This document shows positions 1-8,654 of a stretch of 64,000 nt of DNA, one piece after another. Numbering within the stretch: position 1 is the stretch's first letter; each line of letters begins with the position of its first letter. Location of the stretch: assembly GCF_009870125.1 (NCBI RefSeq), contig NC_046681.1:25194001-25258000 (forward strand). The letters run 5' to 3'. The notes beneath the pieces were generated by a model. The model saw only the letters and a program-made list of their open reading frames with translations. It did no database searches and was not told the origin of the DNA. Position numbers and translations under genes: made by a program. The stretch is from Drosophila pseudoobscura. Lineage: Eukaryota > Arthropoda > Insecta > Diptera > Drosophilidae.

Positions 1-361
1 GAAGGTCAACAGCGTCTTGGGCAACATTATAATTTGCTTAAATATCTAGGAAATGGGGAATTTTTATCGAAGCGGAAAAAATAAATATGCTTTTTCCATC
101 TTTTACCAATTTGCCGGTTTAGTTGATCTGGGGTTTTTGTGACAAGCGTATATATTTTACCATTTTTTCGGTCAAGTTTTATTCAAGGCAAACTGTTTTC
201 CAAGAAACTGAATAAGTTTCATATAAAAGAAATCGCAGGAATCAAGAATACGATACTTGGTTTAGGTCATCTCCGACTGCGTCCTGGGGCATGTTTGCGT
301 TTCCTCCCAAGCGGGAGAACGCATCTTGTTCCTCAATGTCAGCATCTCATTTATGTGACAG

Positions 362-508
362 AACCGCGTGATCCTAGAGGCGGTGTCGGTTGAAAAAATT
401 AAAAATGACGAGGAGCTGGTGGCTGGTGCTGTTGACGAGCAGAAGTTCAGCAATGGCGACATACTAAAAATAGTGGAAATTTCCAATGAACCCATGAACG
501 AAATTTAA
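362..508 (+). CDS. Probable 3'-terminal coding exon of an unrecognised gene
   Basis: An open stretch of 48 codons plus a TAA stop (506-508) begins right after a plausible 3' splice site, TTTATGTGACAG ending at 361. The same frame has a TGA four bases before the splice point, so the open stretch does not simply continue upstream. The encoded tail is acidic and of normal codon use (begins NRVILEAVSV, ends NEPMNEI) and contains no domain I recognise. AATAAA-type signals follow near 536-546 and 630. No convincing upstream exon is visible in bases 1-360, so the rest of the gene may lie off the left edge. It could also be a relic of a retrocopy. Confidence 0.35.
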   Translation, partial: NRVILEAVSVEKIKNDEELVAGAVDEQKFSNGDILKIVEISNEPMNEI

Positions 509-813
509 TATTTCAACCGCAAATAGTTAGGAGAAATAATAAATAAATTCATGTGGGGTATATGTAGGTACAAGACAAGATATGGAAACAGATTCTTTAG
601 AAGACGGCTTTACGAGCTCAAGACATTCAATAAATAAGAGAATTCAAGCCTGCTGAAAGTTAAAGTAAATCGATTTGGATCCACTATGTTTTATCATTCT
701 TTACATAGAATATATTATATTATATTATCTCACCTCCAGTTTGGGGGTCACTTCGGAACAACAAGTTATGGTTAAGTCCTACAAAATATTTATATTCAAC
801 TCTGCATATCACG

Positions 814-1980
814 TTAAGGCTTTTGCTGCTCCTGAATGAATTTGTTGCGCTTGGTTTTCTGGGCCGTCAGGTGACTCTGGACAAATGTCTGAAAGTTCTG
901 CTCTTCGGTGTTGCCCTTGGCATCAGTCTCCATATCATCCTCGAACTCTTCAGAATCCATTTGCTGCGGCACAAGGCCAGGGGCCATCAGGAACATGTTG
1001 TTGCCAGAGTAAGGAGGAGGATCTTTGAGGTCCAGGCCCATGGGAACTGCAGTACCCGAATCTTCAACCGTGGAAGGTGGCTGTAGCGTGGCTTGCTGCT
1101 CGGCAAGGCGCTCCTTTCGCATCTTCTCGTACACGGGCTTGTAGTCCTTCTCGTATTCCGTCACGCAGTCGAGGACATGCTTTATGAGCTGGGCAAAGCC
1201 GACGCCTGTCTTGGCCGAGACACCGCAGGTGACCAGGTTCTCGTAGAAGGTGTCCAGAGTGAGGGACATGGTGCGTGTGAGGTTGTTCACGAAACTCTGC
1301 TCCTGCTCGAGGGCATCCTGGTAGGCCTCAAAGTCCGTCATCCATTCCTGAACAAAGCTGCAGTCCTTAAGGTCAATCTTATTCAAGGCCACAAGAAAGG
1401 GCAGCCGGGTCTTGTAGAGAATAGAGCAGGCGTAGAGCATGTTGGACATGAAGGTGGTGGGACAGGCGGAGCGTACCACATCCATAACATACACAATGAT
1501 GGTGGGGAACATGGTAGCCAAGCCTTCGGTAATGATGTTGCCCGAGGCCGACCAGGTGAAAACTTCAATCTGGCCAGGTGTGTCGATGATGCACCACTTG
1601 TGGCCACGCTGCCCGGCCCGACGCACCAGCTCTGCGAATTTGGCCATCTTGGTGGTAAACATGTTTAGGGCCGTCACTATACCGCCATTGGGTCCCAGTT
1701 GATATTGCTTCATAACCTCCTTGTAGTTTACTGTGTCGCGGATGTCGATGTGCGTCGCATACGGCACCTCGCGGCATGCGGGGTCCAGGTTGACTACATA
1801 CGGGTTGAACTTTTCCTGGGCGTGCTGGATGAGGCTGCGCGTGAAAGTCGTCTTGCCGGAACCAGCCATGCCCAGCACAATAATGCAGACGGGCGAGTCC
1901 TGGATGCCTTCGCTCAGCGAAAGGGCCTCCAGTGAAATGTTCTCCATGCTGAGCTCACTGCTAGCTGGTTTGGCAGCCAT
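814..1980 (-). CDS. CG3704: GPN-loop GTPase 1 (XAB1/MBDIN family)
   Basis: A single uninterrupted frame encodes 388 residues. GPN1 proteins are GTPases needed for nuclear import and assembly of RNA polymerase II. Visible motifs, in order: the G1/P-loop [10 protein letters not shown] (residues 37-46), the family-defining Gly-Pro-Asn loop (96-98), G3 DTPGQ (133-137) and G4 NKID (200-203). An acidic, low-complexity C-terminal tail (from about residue 300) follows, as in other GPN1 proteins, and the length fits the family. The start codon is the first ATG, followed by a short Ala/Ser-rich leader before the GTPase core. No intron interrupts the frame. CG3704 is, from memory, the D. melanogaster GPN1 gene; the symbol rests on family membership, not on synteny. 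Confidence 0.93.
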   Translation of the reverse strand: MAAKPASSELSMENISLEALSLSEGIQDSPVCIIVLGMAGSGKTTFTRSLIQHAQEKFNPYVVNLDPACREVPYATHIDIRDTVNYKEVMKQYQLGPNGGIVTALNMFTTKMAKFAELVRRAGQRGHKWCIIDTPGQIEVFTWSASGNIITEGLATMFPTIIVYVMDVVRSACPTTFMSNMLYACSILYKTRLPFLVALNKIDLKDCSFVQEWMTDFEAYQDALEQEQSFVNNLTRTMSLTLDTFYENLVTCGVSAKTGVGFAQLIKHVLDCVTEYEKDYKPVYEKMRKERLAEQQATLQPPSTVEDSGTAVPMGLDLKDPPPYSGNNMFLMAPGLVPQQMDSEEFEDDMETDAKGNTEEQNFQTFVQSHLTAQKTKRNKFIQEQQKP

Positions 1981-2074
1981 ATTCGTGGCTTTTTATTTCG
2001 TATTTCACCGAAATTGAGGAAACAAAACAAAACGTGCGCTCTATAGGGATCAGTGTGGCCGCGGGCTTATCGCT

Positions 2075-2152
2075 AAAATATACCGCCCGACCCTCAGAAA
2101 TATACCAAAATATACCGTCTCATTTTAAAAATATACCATGAATATACTGACG
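2075..2152. repeat. Cluster of AAATATACC-type short repeats upstream of the GPN1 gene
   Basis: Four close copies of AAATATACC (or AAAATATACC) lie within about 80 bp, just upstream of the minus-strand GPN1 start, followed by a related GAATATACT. A CAGTGTGGCC sequence at about 2051-2060 resembles a one-mismatch Motif 1 (M1BP) element. The arrangement looks promoter-associated, but nothing in the sequence proves function. The same AAATATACC word recurs in sky introns near 45.4 kb and 52.9 kb. Confidence 0.5.
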
Positions 2153-2222
2153 AATCCAAGTTATATTATACATATTCCTCTATTTTGATATTCCTTGGAA
2201 TATTACTAGCTTTTTAAATCTC

Positions 2223-3413
2223 TTAGCCCTGCCCACATGATTTTCTCCGACTAATGAACCTATTTACTACTTGACTGGGTTTTTTTAAATACTTGGTTTT
2301 ATTGGATTTTACGTAAAAAAAGGTTTTAACGAAAATGGTCATACAAAAAAAAACGAAAGTGGATAGTCGTTCAATGGACTTGAGTGTATAGAATATGCTA
2401 TTCCACCGAGTGGGATAATCACTTTGTAGGCTGGACTTTAGATTAACATTTTCCAGTAATATTTTCAGGTATTTAACGAGTTCCGTCGCTTGCAGCTTCA
2501 TATCTTCCAGTTCCTTGACATCTCTGAATGATTTCTCCACAACGTTATTCAATAAATGATTGATGCAATAAATGTGATCAAAGTGTTTGAATGCAGAATA
2601 CACTTCCGAACTACGATCCGTCACAATGATGGGTCCAGCCAAATCGAGATTAAAGTCATGTAGGCAGTCCTCCACTTCCTTCTGAATTTGTTGGTCTGCG
2701 ATTGTTACACATATGTAAATATATTCAAATTGCCTGACTTTAATACTCGTAAATACCTGTAAACGACTCTCCGTCCATCGAACGCATGGCCAACAGTCGG
2801 TTGAAGAGTTTGTGCTCGTGTATATAGTGTATACTCACCCTAATGTAGGACCGCTTTAAGAACATGTCAGTCCATATATCAGACGTAATACTGAAGCCCT
2901 GTTCTTTGATCTGAGCCAGTTCTCCTTTAATTGTGGAAAGCACTTGTCCAAATGACTCCGAAGCGACCTGGGCGACTGATGTCGGATGCGGCAGGCTCTC
3001 CATTATGTCAATGTTAGGTCCATATCGAGACGAGGCTTTAAGAAACACACGCAACAGATCATGCAAGCCTTCAACGGCAAATATATCAAATGAGTGGCAG
3101 CTCTTGATGCACCACTTTGTCACCGCAAGTGTTATGCTGATCCATGCTGATGGCATCTATCACAGGACTCTTTTCTGTATTGATGATTGAATCTCCAGCA
3201 GATTTTTGTGCATTAATGAATGACTAAATCTACTGTAGGTTTTTGTGCTGTATGGCTGATTGAATCTACTTTCGATTTTTGTGTTTTTTTGCTTTTTTCA
3301 TTTGCCGAAGAGGTTTGTGTTGCCTTCTGCTCTCTCCTGGTCGATATTATGTATCGCTTAGAACTGATCATCCAAGTTTTCCTGCACCGCTCTTTCTCGT
3401 TCTGTTCGTTCAA
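2223..3413 (-). mobile_element. Degenerate hAT-family DNA transposon (transposase relic)
   Basis: Two adjacent minus-strand open segments (3156-2757 and 2695-2223) resemble hAT/BED-type transposases. The first has the region around AVTKWCIKSCHSFD and SDIWTD, the second ITDRSSE-like VTDRSSEV, CINHLLNNVVEK and the conserved DYPTRWNS block. They join across a 61 bp GT..AG intron (2756-2696) in matching phase, so at least part of the splicing structure survives. Upstream, a lysine-rich segment (3413-3213) is in another frame, separated by stops and a one-base frameshift inside a tandem repeat. After the RWNS region the homology is lost at a stop (2223), so the C-terminal dimerisation domain is missing. 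No BED zinc finger and no clear terminal inverted repeats were found. I read it as a dead, truncated copy. A domesticated gene is less likely because of the frame breaks. Confidence 0.7.
3173..3281 (-). repeat. Three tandem 36-37 bp units inside the hAT relic
   Basis: Read on the minus strand, three consecutive units each start with CAAAAA and share a core like GATTCAATCA: 3281-3246 (36 bp), 3245-3209 (37 bp) and 3208-3173 (36 bp). In frame they would encode 12-residue repeats of the form QKSxxDSIxxTA. The middle unit carries one extra base and a TAA stop, which breaks the frame between the lysine-rich leader and the transposase body. Confidence 0.65.
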
Positions 3414-3470
3414 TTGGAACCTTTCTATTAAACCTATTTCACTTTGAAAACATCAACAAGACAATCAAGG

Positions 3471-3481
3471 AGTGTGACCAG
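3471..3481 (-). promoter_or_regulatory. Motif-1-like (M1BP) core promoter element upstream of Nth1
   Basis: GAGTGTGACCA is the reverse complement of a near-consensus Drosophila Ohler Motif 1 (YGGTCACACTR, one edge mismatch). It lies about 120 bp upstream of the Nth1 start codon and there is no TATA box, as is usual for constitutively expressed repair genes. Assignment is by motif match only. Confidence 0.55.
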
Positions 3482-3597
3482 ATTGCAATTTAAAACTGTT
3501 TACATACATACATATATCCTTCTCACTCTCACTACATGCTTTTTTATAAACAAAAATCAAAGTGAACATAAAAAAACCCGCACAAGTCTCACGCAAT

Positions 3598-4963
3598 ATG
3601 GCCAAAAATGTCAAGAAACTCACATTGGCCAGCAAATTGGCCAGACAGGGTGCCGTAATTTCGCCAAAAACAATAACTAAGAGGGAAAATGGCAGTGTGG
3701 GGGTAAGTGCGGAGATTTTGAATTGAAATCGAAGTCAAGACGTATTTTATCGTCCACAGGATATTGAGGATCTGGTAGGAGGTGCCGCACCGTCCACTGG
3801 TCCCCTATATTTTTCTCCCATAAAAACACGAAAGCAGCGCTTACTAAATGGCGAGGCCATTAGAAAAACTTCCACCAAGGAGGAGATTTTGACTCCTCGA
3901 GTGCCCCAAAAGAAAAAGCGTTCATTTGTGGATAATAACAAGATTGTCGCTTTGGCTTCGGGTGGGGCAGAAACGCCTTCAATTAAGACCGAAGCTCCAA
4001 TAAAGAAGGATACAAAGCCAAGGATCAAGAAAGAAGTTGAACCAAGGAAACAGAAGAAAGTAGAAGAGCAGGTCAAGATGATTGAACCACAGCAAAAGAA
4101 TGAAATTGATCCTCTGGTAAACCAAGAAGTTGTGTCGCCCCAGTCCATGTGGTATCGTCAGTTGGAGAACATTCGTTCCATGCGGAGTCTAAATGCTGCC
4201 CCTGTTGACACAATGGGCTGTCATCAATGTGCCGACACAACTGCTGATTTTAAAGTACATATCACATATGTACATCTTCTACCTCACACTTCTGTATCAT
4301 CCTTTCGCCTTGACAGACACAACGATTCCAGAAATTGGTGGCTTTGATGCTTTCCAGTCAGACGAAAGATCAAACTACCTACGAGGCAATGAATCGCCTG
4401 AAGGCGCGCACACTTACCCCCGACAGCTTGAAAGACATGCCAATTGGTGAACTGGAGACCCTTTTACATCCCGTGTCCTTCTATAAGGTAGATTCTTTCC
4501 TATAGCGCATTGGAAGATCTCTATCATTTAAGAAAAACCATTTCAGAACAAGGCCAAGTACCTTAAGCAAACCACACAGATACTGATCGACAAGTACGAT
4601 TCGGATATTCCCAACAATGCCAAGGAGCTGATAGCCCTGCCCGGCGTTGGACCCAAAATGGCCCACATCTGCATGGCCGTTGCCTGGGACAAGCTGACTG
4701 GAATCGGCGTCGATGTCCATGTCCATCGTATATCCAACCGCCTGGGCTGGCTACCACGTCCCACCAAGGAGCCGGAGCAAACCCGTGTTGCTCTAGAGAG
4801 CTGGTTACCCTCCACTCTCTGGGCGGAGGTCAATCATTTGTTTGTGGGATTCGGTCAAACAGTTTGTACGCCATTGAAGCCCAACTGTGGTCAATGCTTG
4901 AACAAAGATATTTGTCCATCTGCAAAAGTGGGGGTCACTCCCACAAAGAAAAAGGATAGGTAG
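3598..4963 (+). CDS. Nth1: Endonuclease III-like DNA glycosylase/AP lyase (Nth1)
   Basis: Four exons, 3598-3702, 3760-4254, 4317-4487 and 4547-4963, all with GT..AG introns in phase 0, encode 395 residues. The enzyme removes oxidised pyrimidines and cleaves the abasic site in base-excision repair. The first about 180 residues are a basic, low-complexity extension with likely nuclear-localisation clusters (KKKR). The catalytic core has the MLSSQTKD segment, the helix-hairpin-helix LPGVGPK with the catalytic lysine at residue 294, the catalytic aspartate in GIGVDVHVHR (residue 313), and a C-terminal iron-sulphur cluster Cys-x6-Cys-x2-Cys-x5-Cys at residues 364, 371, 374 and 380. All key residues are intact. 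Exon 1 is short and the start was chosen as the first ATG in frame before a good GTAAGT donor. Confidence 0.93.
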
Positions 4964-4970
4964 AAAGGAG

Positions 4971-4976
4971 AATAAA
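4971..4976 (+). terminator. Poly(A) signal of Nth1
   Basis: AATAAA lies 8 bp past the Nth1 stop codon, within the 200 bp gap before RPA2, giving a very short 3' UTR. Confidence 0.6.
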
Positions 4977-5069
4977 AAAATCTAGTATCAAACAGTATTT
5001 CTTTAATACGCGCGTTTTTCCTCTTGTCGGCTTATATGAAAAAATAACTATTTCTCTAGTCTCGACACT

Positions 5070-5080
5070 CGGTCACACTA
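5070..5080 (+). promoter_or_regulatory. Motif 1 (M1BP) core promoter element of RPA2
   Basis: CGGTCACACTA is a perfect match to YGGTCACACTR and sits 83 bp upstream of the RPA2 start codon, in the short gap after Nth1. Motif 1 marks TATA-less promoters of constitutively active Drosophila genes. Confidence 0.7.
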
Positions 5081-5162
5081 TTGCAGTGCATTTTGGCGCA
5101 TTTTGTTGTTTACGGAACCCTCACTTCTGAAATTATTAGAAAACTATTAACACCTGAGCAAA

Positions 5163-6059
5163 ATGAATGATTCGTGTAAGTTAAATACTATCCATTAAGG
5201 AAATAAAAGAACTTAAGGTTTATTTCATATTTTAGTTGGTGATTTCAATGCCACACAGACGGCACCGGCGGGCGCCGCCAGCAATCAAAAAGGAGAGGTG
5301 AGTGAATTTTAGCACAATTAATTAGAATCCGTGTATTAATGTGCCTCAAATCTCTTAGGGAATTGTGCCTTTGTTTATAAAGCAGATTGTGGATGCACCC
5401 GAAGGGAATATTGAGCTATTCGGCATGCAATTTGGCATGGCGTGTCTGGTGGCAATCGTTCGGAATGTGGAGACCTCTTCCACCAAGATAACCTATACGC
5501 TAGAGGACCACAGTGGTCGGATCGATGCCCACTACTGGCTGGAGGAGGGCGACGCCCTCAAGGCACCGGAAGTGATGCTAAACAACTACGTCAAGGTCTA
5601 TGGCACCACACGCTCGCAGGCGGGCCAGAAATCGCTGATGGTATTCAAGCTGCTGCCCGTCCTGGATCCCAATGAGGTGTGCACCCACCTACTTGAGGCT
5701 CTGAATGCCCGCTACAAGGCGGAGGATTACCAGAACAAGGGCGGTTCGTCTGCCATGGTCCCTGATTTCACCGCCTCTCAGAGCACGGCTATTGTGAATG
5801 GGCTGGATCCCAAGCAGCAGGCGGTGTTCCAGGCCATCAAGAGCAACATGTCCGAGGAGGGAATCAATCGAAAGGAGCTGAAGGCCAAGTTTTCCCACAT
5901 CAGTGATTCCGAATTGACGTAAGCAAACATTTTCTGCGCATTTCCTTGATGTTTTTTCTAAGTATTTTGGTAATTTTTAGCAACATTTTGGACTTTATGA
6001 TTTCGGAGGGCCATATCTACTCGAGCATAGATGCTGATCATTTTATTTGCACCATGTAA
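5163..6059 (+). CDS. RPA2: Replication protein A, 32 kDa subunit (RPA2/RpA-30)
   Basis: Four exons, 5163-5175, 5236-5297, 5359-5918 and 5981-6059, with consistent phases, encode 237 residues, close to the usual length of this subunit. It is the middle subunit of the single-stranded-DNA-binding RPA trimer used in replication, recombination and repair. The N-terminus (starting MNDSFGDFNATQT) is short and Ser/Thr/Gly-rich, as expected for the phosphorylated tail. The central OB fold spans roughly residues 30-150 (includes GRIDAHYWLEEGD and NYVKVYGTTR). The C-terminal winged helix follows and ends in the small last exon (GHIYSSIDADHF). The first exon codes only four full codons, which makes it easy to miss. 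Confidence 0.92.
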
Positions 6060-6563
6060 AATGTTTTGGTTCAACAATATCCACTAACTTTATAATTAAT
6101 CGAATAAATGTATTAAGTTTCCAGAAAAGCAAGCGTTCCCTATTGTTGCTATTTTTCAGCATATTACTTTTATCCATATTACCAATAATGCTTATGCGGT
6201 TTGGTTTGGTTTGTAATGGATCGGAAGAAGAGATAAGTGTGGAGATGTCTTAGCGCCCAACATTTAACCGTACCTCTAGCACTCAGGGATATAGTTATAG
6301 ATAACGGTATTGCGTTCAGAGCAGATCATCATCTACTCTAGTCCTGACCCCCTTGATGTACATACTTCTTATGATTTGCATTTGTTACTGTGTTGCGATG
6401 CAACATTGTCAGCTTGAGTCCGATTTGTAGCCATCACCTACTATCTACTATTCAGTACCCTTTGGTATTAATATCATCACAATTGTTTAGATTTTCCCAC
6501 CTACGGACTAAATTCAAAATAGTCGATCTCGACCTTATCGCTGTTCTGGCTGACTGACTCAAA
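6060..6563. other. Intergenic spacer with RPA2 poly(A) signal
   Basis: AATAAA at 6103-6108 probably ends RPA2. The remainder up to the next start codon shows no coding sequence. A CCTTATCGCTGTTCTGGCTGACTGACTC stretch just before 6564 may hold the start site of the next gene, but I see no TATA box or Motif 1. Confidence 0.5.
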
Positions 6564-8155
6564 ATGAGTGCGATCTTATCCGTGTGGCATAGTCTTCTGC
6601 TGCAGACCGTTGTCAAGTCCTCAAGTCATCGTAGTGCTGCCACAGGAAGACGCCGAAATGATGGAGAAAGGTTATCGCCATTTGCCTGCCTTAAGCGAGC
6701 CACGCCCACCGAGATGGAAAACCTTAATCAAGACTACCAGCTGGATTCATCGCCGCGGAAGATGAATCTTGCACATGAGGTGTATCGAAATGAGGTTGGC
6801 AAGGCTCAGACGTTTCAGGCGGTGAAAAAGGCTGAGATCAGTATTGCCTGCAATGATTTCAATTCGAGCGAACCGCTTCCGCCACTGGGGAATCCAGATT
6901 TTCTCCATGCAGCTACTGAAATGGTCCTCGGAAAGTCTTCTCCAGCACAAGCAGTGGGTCGAGTAAGCTAATCGTTTCTTCACTGAAGAAAGAGGCCACA
7001 CTTGTCTGAATGGATTTTAGAGTGTTTATTGCATATTCTTTCGTCAGGTTGTTGGCATACAAACAAAAAACAGCATCGATGCCTTGGCCCTGGCCGCACA
7101 GTTTCTGCGCCACAAGACGACACGGGACGTTTGTCTGCTCGCCCGTCCCTGCAACCCCATCTACTGGCAGATATTCAAGGAGGCGGGCTTCAATTGCCAA
7201 AGATATCAGTACTACTCCGATGCGAGAGGCGAGCTGAACATCTACGGATTGGTGGCCGATTTGATGACATCGCCGGATGGGGCAGTGGTCGTTTTAGATG
7301 CATGTTCGCAGCATCCCACCGGACAGGATCCCAGTGTGGACGAATGGAAGCTGCTTTTCCACATTGTCAAGTGCAAGAAAATGCTACCCCTGATCCACTT
7401 GGACTCTCCTGGGTTGGCCAGTGGCGATCCCAATGAGGATGCTTGGCCAGTGCGATTCTTTTCCGACTGCGGCATCGATGTGCTATGTGCACAGTCTTTT
7501 GTTAAGAACTTTGGACTCTACAGTAAGAAGAGCTCAAGTGCCTAGCCAATGTCATTCATTAATCACTGTTTCCACCCCCAGACGAGACAGTTGGGCATTT
7601 GATGGTTGTGCTGTCAAACGTTGCCCAAGTGCATGCGTTTCGTGGACAATTTGAGTCGATGCTGTTGGACAAAAATGCCGAGTGCTCGTCCGTGCATTCT
7701 AGTCGAATTGTAGCAAAAATTCTGACCGATGAGAAGCTCCGCTCAGAGTGGTAAGAATTTATAGAGAACCATCAAATGGAACCATTTTGTATAGATTTTC
7801 CGTTTCCAGGTGCCAAACCCTAAAGGACATGCACCAGAGGGTCTCTCGAATGCGCGGCGAGATAAGAAAGAAGCTAGCAGAACTTAAGACCCCCGGAAAT
7901 TGGCAGAACTTGGTGAAACAGAACGGATATCATCTATATTGGAATCCAAGCCGTTCTCAGATCCGCCAGCTGAAGGACAGACACATCTATGTCCCGAGCT
8001 CGGGTCGCATGAACCTCACTTCAGTGAGCCCCACCAACCTGGATAGCTTAGCTGCAGCCCTCAACGATGTGATGCAAGCCACTAAGGGCGACGTTTCCTC
8101 GGATAACTACTTTGTAGCCGATAAATTTAACACTCAATACTTTCACTCTGTCTGA
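6564..8155 (+). CDS. Aspartate aminotransferase-like protein, probable pseudoenzyme
   Basis: Exons 6564-6962, 7048-7522, 7582-7750 and 7810-8155 join in phase to give 462 residues. The N-terminus is basic and could be a mitochondrial presequence (MSAILSVWHSLLLQ, then Ser/Arg-rich). The body aligns end to end with fold-type I aspartate aminotransferases of the Got2 kind: SPRKMNLAHEVYR, the HPTG and LASGD blocks, SFVKNFGLY with the Schiff-base lysine (residue 286), and GRMNL with the substrate arginine equivalent to R386 (residue 414). By family alignment from memory (pig numbering), other active-site residues are changed: S107-G-T-G becomes NSID, W140 is Asn, N194 is His (222), D222 is His (250), Y225 is Ser (253), R266 is Thr (294), and R292 is not conserved. 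Loss of D222, which holds the pyridine nitrogen of PLP, argues against normal transaminase activity. The frame and splice sites are intact, so it does not look like a decaying pseudogene. I do not know the orthologue's name. Confidence 0.8.
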
Positions 8156-8654
8156 AGTTTGTACTTGTCACTTTCCAGAATACTCGTAATACAAAATTAT
8201 TATTCAACTTAAAACAGTCAGAGAAAAACTTCCAACACTGCTTGAAGAAATTCTAGTTTGCTGGGAACCAATGCATAAATCCAGATCAGAGCTGGCTATC
8301 TCCGCTTATTGCTTGCCAATGAATCTCCAGGATGATGTAGCGATACTGGGATTGTGGGAATATATAACATGATTTAATAAAATAAAAAACTTTGATAAAA
8401 TTGAGATAAATACAATAAAATACAAACAATAATATAATTTGGTTACTTAAGCAAGTCTTTGAGCTGTTTTTTTGATGAGAGAATACTTGCTGGACAGCAG
8501 CAGCATGACACTGCCTCTGCCTATGCCATGGGATGGGACTTTGGAAAGATTAAAATTGATCTAGGGTAAATGTTAGCTACTAAAAATTATTATATTCTAT
8601 CCCAAAAATAGGTACTAATAACGTATAATGAAGGGGGGGTTGTTTATCACTTTA
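8156..8654. other. Convergent 3' intergenic region
   Basis: About 500 bp lie between the ends of two convergent genes. The sequence is AT-rich with AATAAA-like words on the plus strand (near 8375-8385) that may end the aminotransferase-like transcript. No coding sequence or structured RNA was recognised. Confidence 0.5.

Noticed and set aside
1093..1668. 191-codon plus-strand frame
   Set aside because: Antisense shadow of the GPN1 coding sequence.
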